A DNA stretch of 64,000 bases from Pseudomonas sp. (lineage in GTDB: Bacteria > Pseudomonadota > Gammaproteobacteria > Pseudomonadales > Pseudomonadaceae): positions 1 through 64,000 of the forward strand of contig NZ_JAGIBG010000025.1 of the NCBI RefSeq assembly GCF_017744435.1, in the 5' to 3' direction. A program made the translations under genes and the position numbers. Numbering within the stretch: position 1 is the stretch's first letter; every line of letters begins with the position of its first letter. Of the stretch, positions 8,221 through 18,412 are shown in pieces. The notes below the pieces were generated by a model that saw only the letters and a program-made list of their open reading frames with translations, made no database searches and had not been told where the DNA came from.

Positions 8221-9564
8221 ATGGAACAGCGCAATCGCATCAGGACCTTGGGTTCACTGGCCCTGCTTGCCGTGGTTGGCAGCAGCGGCGTGCAGGCTGC
8301 CGAGGCATTTTCCAGCGAGTCGAAATGGATGACCGGCGATTGGGGCGGTACCCGCACCGAACTGCTGGACAAGGGCTACGACTTCACCCTCGACTACGTG
8401 GGCGAGGTGGCCGGTAACCTGCATGGCGGCTATAACGACGACAAGACCGCACGCTACAGTGACCAGTTCGCGCTTGGTGCCCACCTGGACCTGCAGAAGA
8501 TCCTCGGTTGGCACGATGCCGAGTTCAAGCTGGCGATCACCGAACGCAGCGGCCGCAACCTGTCCAACGACCGCATCAGCGACCCCCGCGCCGGGCAGTT
8601 CAGCTCGGTGCAGGAAGTGTGGGGCCGTGGCCAGACCTGGCGCCTGACGCAGATGTGGGTCAAGCAGAAGTATTTCGACGGCGCGCTGGACGTGAAAGTC
8701 GGCCGCTTCGGTGAGGGTGAGGACTTCAACAGCTTCCCCTGCGACTTCCAGAACCTGGCCTTCTGCGGCTCGCAGGTGGGCAACTGGGTCGGCAGCATCT
8801 GGTACAACTGGCCGGTCAGCCAGTGGGCACTGCGGGTCAAGTACAACATCACCCCGGAATTCTTCGTGCAAGTCGGCGCTTACGAACAGAACCCGTCGAA
8901 CCTGGAGACCGGTAACGGCTTCAAGCTCAGTGGCAGCGGCACGAAAGGCGCAATCCTGCCGGTCGAGATGGTCTGGTCGCCCAAGGTCAATGACCTGCCG
9001 GGTGAATACCGCCTGGGTTACTACTACAGCACGGCCAAGGCCGATGACGTGTTCGAGGACGTCAACGGCAACCCGCAGGCGATCACCGGCCAGGACTTCA
9101 AGTCGCACTCGAGCAAGCACGGCTGGTGGGTGGTGGCGCAGCAGCAGGTCACCGCCCATGGCGGCGACATCAATCGCGGCCTGAGCCTGTTCGCCAACTT
9201 CACCGTGCACGACAAGGCCACCAACGTGGTCGACAACTACCAGCAGGTCGGCCTGGTCTACAAAGGCGCCTTCGACGCCCGGCCCAAGGATGACATCGGC
9301 TTTGGCGTAGCCCGCATCCACGTCAACGATGACGTGAAGAAACGCGCCGAGCTGCTCAATGCCCAGAACGGCATCGACGACTACGACAATCCAGGCTTCG
9401 TGCCGCTGCAGCGCACCGAGTACAACGCCGAGCTCTACTACGGCTTCCACGTCACCAACTGGCTGACCGTGCGGCCCAACTTGCAGTACATCAAGAGCCC
9501 GGGGGGTGTGGACGAAGTCGACAACGCGCTGGTCGCAGGTTTGAAGATTCAGTCGTCTTTCTAA
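8221..9564 (+). CDS. oprB: Carbohydrate-selective outer-membrane porin OprB
   Basis: This outer-membrane porin lets glucose and related sugars into the periplasm, where GtsA binds them. The 447 residues start with a signal peptide (MEQRNRIRTLGSLALLAVVG, cleavage near VQAAEAF). The mature protein opens with KWMTGDWGGTRTELLDKGYDF, the conserved OprB N-terminus (first 20 residues shown). Alternating amphipathic strands follow, ending with a terminal Phe (LKIQSSF) recognised by the Bam machinery. Two Cys residues lie in a loop (FPCDFQNLAFCGSQ). It lies last in the gts operon and carries its own CA motif. Length and motifs are normal for the family. Confidence 0.92.
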   Translation: MEQRNRIRTLGSLALLAVVGSSGVQAAEAFSSESKWMTGDWGGTRTELLDKGYDFTLDYVGEVAGNLHGGYNDDKTARYSDQFALGAHLDLQKILGWHDAEFKLAITERSGRNLSNDRISDPRAGQFSSVQEVWGRGQTWRLTQMWVKQKYFDGALDVKVGRFGEGEDFNSFPCDFQNLAFCGSQVGNWVGSIWYNWPVSQWALRVKYNITPEFFVQVGAYEQNPSNLETGNGFKLSGSGTKGAILPVEMVWSPKVNDLPGEYRLGYYYSTAKADDVFEDVNGNPQAITGQDFKSHSSKHGWWVVAQQQVTAHGGDINRGLSLFANFTVHDKATNVVDNYQQVGLVYKGAFDARPKDDIGFGVARIHVNDDVKKRAELLNAQNGIDDYDNPGFVPLQRTEYNAELYYGFHVTNWLTVRPNLQYIKSPGGVDEVDNALVAGLKIQSSF

Positions 9565-9644
9565 GCGAACTTGTTGTAAATTTACGCCAATCCAAATTCG
9601 GCTCCCGGCACCCACTGGCTTGCAGTGGTTGTCGGGGATAGGCC

Positions 9645-9672
9645 GAGATAGCGCTATCTCAAACAACAAGAG
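9645..9672 (+). promoter_or_regulatory. 16-bp palindrome and CA motif before the mutarotase gene
   Basis: GAGATAGCGCTATCTC (9645-9660) is a perfect palindrome, followed at once by AACAACAAGAG (9662-9672), which matches the Crc/Hfq motif and lies just upstream of ATG 9682. A second perfect palindrome, GTAAATTTAC, lies near 9575, and GCACCCACTGGCTTGCAGTG is another small stem. The palindrome could be an operator or an RNA stem; no T tract follows. Confidence 0.45.
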
Positions 9673-9681
9673 CTTGGAACC

Positions 9682-10536
9682 ATGCCTGAACATCCGCTAC
9701 ATCGCTTCTTTTCCTCGCAGCGGCCGCGGCCGACATTCGAGTGGGAGCGTTACCAGCAGCGCGATGTGCTGATCATCGACCATCCCCGTTGCCAGGCGGT
9801 GTTCAGCCGCCAGGGTGCGCAACTGTTGCACTTTCAGCCGGCCGGTGAGCGGCCCTGGCTGTGGTGCGCCGAGCAATGGCCGCAGGTGGGTGCCATCCGC
9901 GGTGGTGTGCCGGTGTGCTGGCCCTGGTACGGCCGCCACCCCAGCGAAGACCTGTGGCCAGCCCATGGCTGGGCGCGCTTGCTGGACTGGAAGCTGGTGG
10001 ACAGCCGCGAAGACGAGGAGGGCGTCAGCCTGAAGTGGCGGCTGGACCTGTGCGACTGGCAGGTAGACCTGCACGCCAGGCTCGGCAACCGCATGGAGCT
10101 GAGCCTGAGCACCGAGCACCAGGACAGTGAACCTTGCCAGTTGAGCCATGCGCTGCTGGCCTACTGGCGTATCAGTGACGTGTCTGAGATAGCGCTGTCT
10201 GGGCTCGAGGATATCGAAGGCTATGACCGCCTGAGTCGCCAGGCCTGCCGTGAAGACGGTGCACTCAAGCTCAAGGGTGGCTGCCAGAAGGTCTACCCGG
10301 GCACGCCGCGGGTGCAGTTGCAGGACCCGGCCTGGGAGCGGGAGCTGTGCATCGACACGGGCGACAGCGACGATACCGTGGTCTGGCACCCGGGTAATCG
10401 GCCGCTGATGGGCGTCAGCGGCCGTGAATGCCAGGGTTTCGTCTGCGTCGAGGCGGCCAGTGGCAGTGGCGAGGGCCTGAGCCTGGCGCCGGGGCAGCGC
10501 GCGCACCTGCGGCTGCAGGCGCACCGGCTCAGTTGA
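9682..10536 (+). CDS. D-hexose-6-phosphate mutarotase (YeaD family)
   Basis: This is a cytoplasmic galactose-mutarotase-fold enzyme that interconverts alpha and beta anomers of glucose 6-phosphate, supplying the beta anomer used by Zwf. The 284 residues include GVPVCWPWYGRHP and PAHGWARLLDW, which carry the conserved Arg/His of the YeaD/YMR099c group, and VVWHPGNRPLMG near the C-terminus. It directly follows oprB and converges on hexR with an 8-base overlap of the coding ends, fitting a role beside the Entner-Doudoroff genes. No specific symbol is certain. Its leader has a palindrome and a CA motif. Confidence 0.82.
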   Translation: MPEHPLHRFFSSQRPRPTFEWERYQQRDVLIIDHPRCQAVFSRQGAQLLHFQPAGERPWLWCAEQWPQVGAIRGGVPVCWPWYGRHPSEDLWPAHGWARLLDWKLVDSREDEEGVSLKWRLDLCDWQVDLHARLGNRMELSLSTEHQDSEPCQLSHALLAYWRISDVSEIALSGLEDIEGYDRLSRQACREDGALKLKGGCQKVYPGTPRVQLQDPAWERELCIDTGDSDDTVVWHPGNRPLMGVSGRECQGFVCVEAASGSGEGLSLAPGQRAHLRLQAHRLS

Positions 10537-11401
10537 GTTCGTCGTCCTCGATCGGGTAGCGGCTGGCGTTGAGGCTTTCCTTGATCTTGCGCAAGTGCGG
10601 CTGGAAGTCCACGCCGCGGCGCAGGGTCATGCCGGTGGCCAGCACGTCGAGCACGGTCAGCTGAATGATCCGCGAGGTCATCGGCATGTAGATGTCGGTG
10701 TCTTCCGGCAGCGGAATGTGCAGGCTCAGGCTGCAGGCCTGGGCCAACGGCGAGCCGGCAGCGGTCAGACCAAGCACCGAGGCGCCGTTTTCCCGGGCCA
10801 GGCGTGCTACTTCGACCAGCTCGCGGGTGCGCCCGGTGTAGGAAATGATCACGAACAGGTCGCCGGTGTGCGCCACCGAGGCCAGCATGCGCTGCATCAG
10901 CACGTCAGCGTGGGCCGATACCGCAAGGTTGAAGCGGAAGAACTTGTGCTGGGCATCGAGAGCCACCGGCGCCGAGGCGCCGAGGCCGAAGAAGTGGATC
11001 TGCCGGGCCTGGATCATCATGTCCACGGCGCGGCTGACCTGTTGCGGGTCCAGTTGCTGGCAGGCGCTGTCGAGCGAGGCGATGGCACTGCCGAAGATCT
11101 TCTGGGTGTAGGCTGCCGGGTCGTCGTCGGCTTCCACCGCACGGCTGACATAAGCGGCGCCGCTGGCCAGGCTCTGCGCCAGTTGCAGCTTGAGTTCCGG
11201 GTAGCCGCTGACGCCGAACGAGCGGCAGAAGCGGTTGACGGTCGGTTCGCTGACCTTGGCCGCCTGGGCCAGCGCGGCGATGCTGAAGCGGGTGGCTTGT
11301 TGCGGGTTGAGCAGGATGACTTCGGCGACTTTGCGTTCGGCCTTGTTCAGCTCGTCGAGGCGTCCCTGGATCTGTTCCAGGAGGTTTCGCACGCGGTCCA
11401 T
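10529..11401 (-). CDS. hexR: HexR, RpiR-family repressor of glucose catabolism
   Basis: This is the repressor of zwf-pgl-eda and, in P. putida, of edd-glk-gltR and gap. The 290 residues have an N-terminal RpiR helix-turn-helix (about 1-77, with FSIAALAQAAKVSEPTVNRF) and a C-terminal SIS sugar-phosphate domain (about 115-260, with FFGLGASAPVALDAQHKFFR and ISYTGRTRELVEVARLA). KDPG is the known effector that releases it from DNA. The start MDRVRNLLEQ at 11401 is chosen by homology; an upstream in-frame ATG at 11458 would add 19 unlikely residues. It is divergent from zwf, with an operator-like palindrome in the 202-base gap. Confidence 0.92.
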   Translation of the reverse strand: MDRVRNLLEQIQGRLDELNKAERKVAEVILLNPQQATRFSIAALAQAAKVSEPTVNRFCRSFGVSGYPELKLQLAQSLASGAAYVSRAVEADDDPAAYTQKIFGSAIASLDSACQQLDPQQVSRAVDMMIQARQIHFFGLGASAPVALDAQHKFFRFNLAVSAHADVLMQRMLASVAHTGDLFVIISYTGRTRELVEVARLARENGASVLGLTAAGSPLAQACSLSLHIPLPEDTDIYMPMTSRIIQLTVLDVLATGMTLRRGVDFQPHLRKIKESLNASRYPIEDDELN

Positions 11402-11522
11402 GGGTGTGTCCTTGGGTCGAGAAGACAGCCGGCTGTGTGAGCAGCAGGCCTTTTGCACGGTCGTCTATCGTACTGTCGGTGCGATTGGCGTACCACTTGT
11501 CTGTAACGCTTGTGTGTAATGT

Positions 11523-11538
11523 TGTGGTTTTTACTACA
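11523..11538 (+). promoter_or_regulatory. HexR operator in the zwf promoter region
   Basis: TGTGGTTTTTACTACA is a near-perfect palindrome, TGTGGT-TTTT-ACTACA with one mismatch. It agrees with the gammaproteobacterial HexR consensus TGTARTNNNNYTACA type. It lies 65 bases before zwf ATG and about 120 bases from the hexR start, so it can control zwf and perhaps hexR itself. Confidence 0.75.
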
Positions 11539-11603
11539 TTATCCCTTGAAAACCGTGTGTGAAAGCGGTATTCCTAGACCAACTTTAGGAAAGAACCAAC
11601 ATC

Positions 11604-13059
<1,456 letters not shown>

Positions 13060-13073
<14 letters not shown>

Positions 13074-13773
13074 ATTGAAGCTGCCAGCGGCCGTGCAGGT
13101 GCACGACCTGGCGGATGCCAAAGCACTGGCCGCAACCCTGGCCCAAGACGTGGCCGAGCACCTGCGTGCAGCCATTGCCGCCAAGGGTCAGGCCTGCGTG
13201 GTGTTGTCTGGCGGTCGCAGCCCGGTGCCGTTCCTCGAGAAGCTGGCGGGTGAACAGCTGGACTGGACCAAGGTCACCGTCAGCCTGGCCGACGAGCGCT
13301 GGGTGCCGGTGGAGCACGCCGACAGCAATGCCGGGCTGCTGGCCCGCCACTTGCTCAAGGGCGCTGCCGGCAAGGCCCGCTTCGTCGGGCTGTATCAGCA
13401 GGCCGAAAACCTCGACACGGCCGCAGGCAACGCCGACCAGGCCTTGGCAGCGCTGCCGCCGATCGATGTGCTGGTGCTGGGCATGGGCGACGATGGCCAT
13501 ACCGCCTCGCTGTTCCCGGGCAGCCCCAACCTTGCCGAAGGCCTGGACCTGAACAGCACGCGCCGTTGCCTGCCGATGCTGGCCCCGAGCGTACCGCACC
13601 AGCGCCTGTCGATGACCCGTTCACTGCTGGCCGGCGCGGCATTCATCGCGCTGTCCGTGCAAGGCCCGGGCAAACTCGCTACCCTGCGCGCCGCGCTGGC
13701 GGGCAACGACCTTTCCGAAATGCCGATTCGCGCCTTTCTTCACGACCCCCTGGACATCTACTGGTGCCCATGA
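13060..13773 (+). CDS. pgl: 6-phosphogluconolactonase
   Basis: This enzyme hydrolyses 6-phosphoglucono-delta-lactone made by Zwf to 6-phosphogluconate. The 237 residues are of the DevB/SOL family, with the NagB-like motifs VVLSGGRSPVPFLEKL, VSLADERWVPVEHADSN and LGMGDDGHTASLFPGS, which form the phosphate and catalytic site. ATG 13060 (MAISELKLP) is chosen because it overlaps the zwf stop by 14 bases; the upstream in-frame ATG at 13045 lacks similarity. The stop overlaps a possible ATG of eda (ATGA), so the three genes are translationally linked. Confidence 0.94.
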
Positions 13774-13790
13774 GCCAAGGATCCACTGTC

Positions 13791-14471
13791 ATGACCACCC
13801 TTGAACGCCCACAGCCCAAGCTTTCGATGGCGGATAAAGCCGCCCGGATCGATGCCATCTGCGAACAGGCGCGCATCCTCCCGGTAATCACCATCGCCCG
13901 TGAGGAAGACATCCTGCCACTGGCTGACGCCCTGGCTGCTGGCGGTATCCGCACCCTGGAAGTGACCTTGCGTTCGCAGCATGGCCTGAAGGCTATCCAG
14001 GTGCTGCGTGAGCAGCGCCCAGAGCTGTGCGTCGGCGCCGGCACCGTGCTCGACCGCAGCATGTTCGCGGCGGTGGAAGCCGCTGGCGCGCAGTTCGTCG
14101 TCACGCCGGGCATCACCCAGGACATCCTCGAAGCCGGTGTCGACAGCGAGATCCCGCTGCTGCCAGGCATCAGCACGCCGTCCGAGATCATGATGGGCTA
14201 TGCCCTGGGCTACCGTCGCTTCAAGCTGTTCCCGGCGGAAATCAGCGGCGGTGTGGCCGCGATCAAGGCCTTTGCCGGCCCGTTCGGTGACATCCGCTTC
14301 TGCCCGACGGGTGGCGTGAACCCGGCTAACGTGCGCAACTACATGGCGCTACCTAACGTGATGTGCGTGGGCGGCACCTGGATGCTCGACAGCAGCTGGA
14401 TCAAGAACGGCGACTGGGCGCGGATCGAGGCGTGCAGCGCCGAGGCGATGGCACTGCTGGACGCCAACTGA
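13791..14471 (+). CDS. eda: KDPG aldolase (2-dehydro-3-deoxyphosphogluconate aldolase)
   Basis: This enzyme splits KDPG into pyruvate and glyceraldehyde 3-phosphate, the last Entner-Doudoroff step, and so also removes the HexR effector. It is a 226-residue class I aldolase with a TIM-barrel fold. The Schiff-base Lys is in RRFKLFPAE (about residue 145), the catalytic Glu in GIRTLEVTLRS, and the phosphate loop in FCPTGGVNPANVRNY. ATG 13791 is preferred, with AAGGA about 10 bases upstream. ATG 13770 is an alternative that overlaps the pgl stop and adds seven residues. An intrinsic terminator follows the gene. Confidence 0.95.
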   Translation: MTTLERPQPKLSMADKAARIDAICEQARILPVITIAREEDILPLADALAAGGIRTLEVTLRSQHGLKAIQVLREQRPELCVGAGTVLDRSMFAAVEAAGAQFVVTPGITQDILEAGVDSEIPLLPGISTPSEIMMGYALGYRRFKLFPAEISGGVAAIKAFAGPFGDIRFCPTGGVNPANVRNYMALPNVMCVGGTWMLDSSWIKNGDWARIEACSAEAMALLDAN

Positions 14472-14497
14472 ATCTGTTGTGTGCTTTACGGCTTATG

Positions 14498-14525
14498 GGG
14501 CGCTTGGTCGGCGCCCTTTTTTTTT
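14498..14525 (+). terminator. Intrinsic terminator of zwf-pgl-eda
   Basis: GGGCGC (14498-14503), a 7-base loop and GCGCCC (14511-14516) are followed by nine T residues. It ends the operon 26 bases after the eda stop. It faces the convergent minus-strand DUF6384 gene, but no T tract serves that strand. Confidence 0.85.
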
Positions 14526-14533
14526 GCCGCCCG

Positions 14534-14896
14534 CTAGCGGGTCACTGCTTCGAGCTTCGCTACCAGGGCGAAGGTGCCGATGAGTAGCAAGGCACGGAAC
14601 AGCAATACCGCGATACGTCCCTGGCGCATGATCAGCCAGCACCATGAGCGGCTCTGGCGAGACAGCTCGGGTGCCTTGAACACCAGGCGCTCGGCGAAGA
14701 AAGCCCGTACCCCCTGGTCGATCAGAGCGTCGTCGCAGGCGATGCCCTGGGCCTGGTAATAGGTGCGGATGCGTTGCGCCACTTCTTCGCGACGGCGCGG
14801 CAGGTCCAGGTGATCCTGCGCCTGCCGTTGCTGCAGGCGCAGCTGATCGACGAGGGCCATGGCCCCCATCTGTTCGCTGAGCGAGCCTTGCTTCAC
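14534..14896 (-). CDS. Short DUF6384-type membrane protein, last gene of a four-gene operon
   Basis: Only 120 residues long, it is a clear paralogue of the N-terminal third of the protein encoded at 17474-18412. Both share SEQ(M/I)GAM, LVDQLR, HLDLPRRR, EVA and an RLVF segment. A hydrophobic stretch (RIAVLLFRALLLIGTFALVA) lies near the C-terminus, but the long extracytoplasmic domain of its paralogue is missing. Translation begins at GTG 14896, whose GTGA overlaps the stop of the upstream gene. The family matches what databases label DUF6384, a domain without known function. It may be a membrane anchor or partner of the longer copy. No catalytic motif is visible. Confidence 0.7.
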   Translation of the reverse strand: MKQGSLSEQMGAMALVDQLRLQQRQAQDHLDLPRRREEVAQRIRTYYQAQGIACDDALIDQGVRAFFAERLVFKAPELSRQSRSWCWLIMRQGRIAVLLFRALLLIGTFALVAKLEAVTR

Positions 14897-16035
14897 TGCG
14901 CTGCCTTGGTCAGCAGGTTGGAGAAGGCGCGTTTGGCGTCTTCGACGGCCGTGGCGATGTCCTGCGCGGCCTTGGTCGACTCGGCACGGTAGGTCTCGGT
15001 CAGGCCTTTCATGTCGTTCTGGAAGTCCAGGGTGGCCTGGGCCAGCGCGCGTACCGATTCGACCCGCAGAGTCGAGCCATAGCTGGCCTTCATCGCCGCG
15101 CCGAGCTGCTTGTTGCCCAGCTCGCCCAACGCCTCGAGGCCCTTGTTGATGCCGGCAGTGGTGGCGTTGAGGGTGTGGGTGGCCTCGGCCATGCCCTGGT
15201 TGGCGGTGAACGACACGGCCAGGCTGGTGAGCACCACTTCGTTGGTGGAGAAGAACGAGATCATGCGCTGGTACTGGCGCTCCTTGACCACGTGCACCTG
15301 GCTGATGCGGGCGAACACCATCTCGGCGGTGTTGTAGCCGACCCGCAGGTCGTCGGCGATGTCCTTGACGATCTGGTAGCTCTTGTCTTCATTCTGCAGC
15401 GCGCGTACCGCCTCGTCGCGGGCCAGCTCAAGGGCTGCGCGCTGGGCCGGTTCCTGCCCTTCGGCGGCGGCCACGGTGGCGTTGGCGGCATCCAGGGCCT
15501 GGGTGCGCTGCTGCAGCGACTGCCCGGCGAGGGTCAGCACCTGCTGGGCATCGACCTCGGCAGTCTTCATGGCCAGGCGGAAGTCCATGTACGACTCGAG
15601 GATCAGGCCTTCCCGAGTGATCTGGTCACTGGCGGCTTCGCACACGTCGAGGTAGTGCTTGCGGATGTCCTCGAAACGGCTCGGGATCGAGCCGCGGCGC
15701 ATGTTCATCCAGGCCATCTTCAGGCGTTCGACGGTGTCCAGGCGCCCGTCGTCCATCCACGAGGCCATCGCGGCAGCATCCTCGCGGATCGAGGTGAAGC
15801 TGTCGGTGATGTTCATGTAGCGGTGCGAGATGTCCATGCCGGCGATCTGTTCGCGCACGGTCTGGTTGAACAGGGTCGCCTGTTGCAGCACTGCGGCAAT
15901 GCCGGTGACGCGTTGTTCGTCGTAGTGCGCGACCTTGTCCAGCAGTACCAGCACCGGGGCCGGTTGGGTCGGCTGGCTGAAGGAGATACCGAGTTGGCGC
16001 AGGCCGTCGAGGGCGCGTTGGAGGTATTGGCTCAT
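14893..16035 (-). CDS. Helical protein with faint TelA-like character, third gene of the operon
   Basis: The 380 residues are predicted almost wholly alpha-helical, without signal peptide or membrane segment. Heptad-like stretches lie at about 150-225. The segment FFSTNEVVLTSLAVSFTANQ followed by a regular helix of Ala, Thr and Gly is reminiscent of the C-terminal part of TelA/toxic-anion-resistance proteins, but this is a weak impression and not a family assignment. Related proteins are sometimes labelled cell surface protein. It sits 36 bases after the coiled-coil gene and overlaps the short DUF6384 gene by four bases, so it is part of the same transcript. Function unknown. Confidence 0.6.
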   Translation of the reverse strand: MSQYLQRALDGLRQLGISFSQPTQPAPVLVLLDKVAHYDEQRVTGIAAVLQQATLFNQTVREQIAGMDISHRYMNITDSFTSIREDAAAMASWMDDGRLDTVERLKMAWMNMRRGSIPSRFEDIRKHYLDVCEAASDQITREGLILESYMDFRLAMKTAEVDAQQVLTLAGQSLQQRTQALDAANATVAAAEGQEPAQRAALELARDEAVRALQNEDKSYQIVKDIADDLRVGYNTAEMVFARISQVHVVKERQYQRMISFFSTNEVVLTSLAVSFTANQGMAEATHTLNATTAGINKGLEALGELGNKQLGAAMKASYGSTLRVESVRALAQATLDFQNDMKGLTETYRAESTKAAQDIATAVEDAKRAFSNLLTKAAQ

Positions 16036-16071
16036 GGGTGTCCTTGCCTGAGTGGTTGTCTGGGGAGTGCG

Positions 16072-17469
16072 TCAGAAACTGTCGGTAGTGCGGAAGCCGC
16101 CACCACCTGAACTGTGGGTGGTTTTGAAACCCCCGCCACCTGAACTGCTTGAGGTGTGGAAAGTACTACCGGACGAGCTGCGCGAACCGGCAAAGTCGCC
16201 CGCGGTGTAGGTCGATGCACTGCCCCACTGGTGGTTCCTGGCATCGCCGCGGCGGTGCAGCGGCACATACTGGCGGTTTTCGTCGAGGAGCTTCTGCACG
16301 GCGTACGTGTCGAACTGGCCTTGCATGTAGCCCGCCAGCACCTGCTCGATTGGCTGGGGCAGCTCGTATTCGTTGCTCGGATCGCGGTAATGGTCGTCAC
16401 GCAGTGCGTACTCGAGGGTCTTGGCGCGCTCGTAGAGGCGGCGCTGGTCGGCGGCCTCGTCGCGTGCGGCCCTCAGGCGCTGCTGCAGTTCCCGCAGGCG
16501 GGCGTGCAGCAGTTGCAGATCGCCGACCAGTACATCGTCACGCTGGTCAGGGGTCTTGGCCGCCTCGACGATCAGTTCGGCCAGAGGCCGCTCCTTGAGC
16601 CGCTCGGCGATCGTCTGGCGCAGCTGCTGCAGGTGCGGGTCACGCTGCTCGTTGAAGGCGGCCAGCTGCGCATGCAGCGCACTGGCCTGGGCCTTGGCCT
16701 CGCCAAGCAACGTGTCGAGGTCTTGCTCCTGAGTCATCGACGCCTGCATGCCGAGGCTCTCGCGCGCCTTGTCCAGTTGTTGCTGGTGTTGTGCCTGCAA
16801 CTGCTGGCGCGCCTCGCCGAGGGTCTGGGCGAGGGTCTCGTTGCGGGCTTGCATGGCCAACAGGATCTGCTCGTTGGCGTGGTTTACGCGAAAGTCCACC
16901 TTGCGGGCCAGGTAGTCGTCCAGTGCACGCTGGAAAAGCTTCGGGCGGTACTGCTCGGTACCGTACTGGCGCGCCTTGAGGAAGGCGTAGAGGGGGTGGG
17001 TGGCGTAGCCTTGCAGCTTGCTGGCGCATTCGTCACGGATTTCCGTGTAGCCGGCCTGGGCTTGCCGTTCGGCCAGGTCGGCGGCGTCCAACTGCTCGAG
17101 CAAACGGCGATGTGCCGGGTCCTGTTCCAGCAGGGCCTGGGCCTTGGCATCCAGCTGGCCGAGGTCCTGGCGTATCGCCTGCTGTTTCGCCAGGCTGCTG
17201 GCGATGGACCGTTCGACCTGCTCGAGTTGCTGGCCGAGCGCCGTACGCTCCAGCTCACGCTGTTCGAGCAGTTGCCGGGTGCGTTGGTCTTGCGCGGGGT
17301 TGGCTTCCAGTTGCAGGCCGGCGATTTCGCTCAGTTTCGACGCGATCAAGTGTTCGAGTCGAGTTTCCTGGTCGGCCTCGGCATACAAGGCCTCCTCGGC
17401 CTGGCGCAGGTGTTTTTCGGCCTGGCGCGAGTTCTTCTCAAGTGCTTTGGCGAGGGCGGTCGGAGTCAT
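16072..17469 (-). CDS. Coiled-coil protein with Gly/Ser-rich tail, second gene of the operon
   Basis: The 465 residues are dominated by coiled coil, with long Glu/Gln/Leu/Arg heptads at about 1-130 and 200-350. Between them lies a compact stretch (HPLYAFLKARQYGTEQYRP) that may be globular. The last 60 residues are low-complexity Gly/Ser with two near-identical units, SSGGGGFKTTHS and SSGGGGFRTTDS. Such Gly/Ser tails also end TPM-domain proteins associated with LemA, but no TPM domain is present here. It has no signal peptide, so cytoplasmic. It starts five bases after the stop of the long DUF6384 gene, implying coupled translation. Function unknown; a scaffold linking the membrane proteins to the helical partner is one possibility. 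Confidence 0.65.
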   Translation of the reverse strand: MTPTALAKALEKNSRQAEKHLRQAEEALYAEADQETRLEHLIASKLSEIAGLQLEANPAQDQRTRQLLEQRELERTALGQQLEQVERSIASSLAKQQAIRQDLGQLDAKAQALLEQDPAHRRLLEQLDAADLAERQAQAGYTEIRDECASKLQGYATHPLYAFLKARQYGTEQYRPKLFQRALDDYLARKVDFRVNHANEQILLAMQARNETLAQTLGEARQQLQAQHQQQLDKARESLGMQASMTQEQDLDTLLGEAKAQASALHAQLAAFNEQRDPHLQQLRQTIAERLKERPLAELIVEAAKTPDQRDDVLVGDLQLLHARLRELQQRLRAARDEAADQRRLYERAKTLEYALRDDHYRDPSNEYELPQPIEQVLAGYMQGQFDTYAVQKLLDENRQYVPLHRRGDARNHQWGSASTYTAGDFAGSRSSSGSTFHTSSSSGGGGFKTTHSSGGGGFRTTDSF

Positions 17470-17473
17470 GGCG

Positions 17474-18412
17474 TCACCATTGCAGGATCATGTCGGGGTT
17501 TGAGCTGGTGCGCTGGGTAAAGCGCAGGGCCAGGGTGTTGGCGGGCTTGTCGCCGATGACCCGTTGGCTGATATGGCCATCGTCGAGCTTGTCCTGGCGC
17601 AGCTTCTGGTACTCGTCATGGCTGACCCGCACGCCGAACTGGTCGGCCCAGCGGGTCTTGCCGTCCTCGACGCTGGTCACTGGCACCTGGGTTGGCTTGC
17701 CGGTGGCGTCCAGGGCCTCGACGATCAGGTACCAGCTTTTGCCTCGCAGGCTGTTCGCGCTGCAGCCGGCCGCTTCGTAGCAGCGTTCCACGCCGGACTT
17801 GACGCCGGGGCGGTCGACCAGTGAGAGGGTCAGAGGCTCGGCGGCGTAGTCCAGGTAGTCATCCAGCACACCGAGCGTGTTTTCTGCCACTTTGAACTTC
17901 TGGCTGGCGATGTCTTTCCCGGCCTGTACGGCCCAGCCCGTCAGTGCCTGGCGATCCTCAGCGGGCAGTGTCACTGCCTTCAGGCGCTCAAGCATCTGTT
18001 GTTGCCGGTGCTGCAGGGCCTGGCTGTGCGTTGCCAATTGCGCAGTTTCTCTTTGCGCGCGGATGTTCTCTGACCAGTTCAGGCCCAGCAGCAGGGCCAC
18101 TGTCACGGCGCCGATCACGGTGATCTTCAGCAGCGTGCCGCGCGCCATGTTCAGGCGTACCAGCAGGCGCTGGGCCAGGTTCAGCGTGGGGGCCTCGAAC
18201 ACCAGGCGGCGCGAAAAGAACAGGCGTACGCCTTCTTCGATCGTCGCGTCTTCGAAGGCGATGCCATTGTTCTGGTAATAGCTGCGGATCCGCTCGGCCA
18301 CTTCGGCGCGACGCCGGGGCAGGTCCAGGTGTTCCTGGATTTCCATCTCGCGATGACGCAGCTGGTCGACGAGGCCCATGGCCCCGATCTGTTCGCTCAG
18401 CGGGACGCTCAT
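17474..18412 (-). CDS. DUF6384-type membrane protein, first gene of the operon
   Basis: The 312 residues form an N-terminal cytoplasmic DUF6384 domain (about 1-85, with LVDQLRHREMEIQEHLDLPR), one membrane helix (about 92-112, ITVIGAVTVALLLGL), a short coiled coil (QALQHRQQQMLERLKAV) and a C-terminal, probably periplasmic, domain of about 180 residues that includes two Cys (CYEAAGCS) able to form a disulfide. ATG 18412 is chosen because AGGA lies nine bases upstream; longer forms start inside leader sequence. Its start overlaps the stop of a nine-codon upstream ORF. The gene heads a four-gene operon inserted between eda and leuA. No known function. Confidence 0.68.
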   Translation of the reverse strand: MSVPLSEQIGAMGLVDQLRHREMEIQEHLDLPRRRAEVAERIRSYYQNNGIAFEDATIEEGVRLFFSRRLVFEAPTLNLAQRLLVRLNMARGTLLKITVIGAVTVALLLGLNWSENIRAQRETAQLATHSQALQHRQQQMLERLKAVTLPAEDRQALTGWAVQAGKDIASQKFKVAENTLGVLDDYLDYAAEPLTLSLVDRPGVKSGVERCYEAAGCSANSLRGKSWYLIVEALDATGKPTQVPVTSVEDGKTRWADQFGVRVSHDEYQKLRQDKLDDGHISQRVIGDKPANTLALRFTQRTSSNPDMILQW

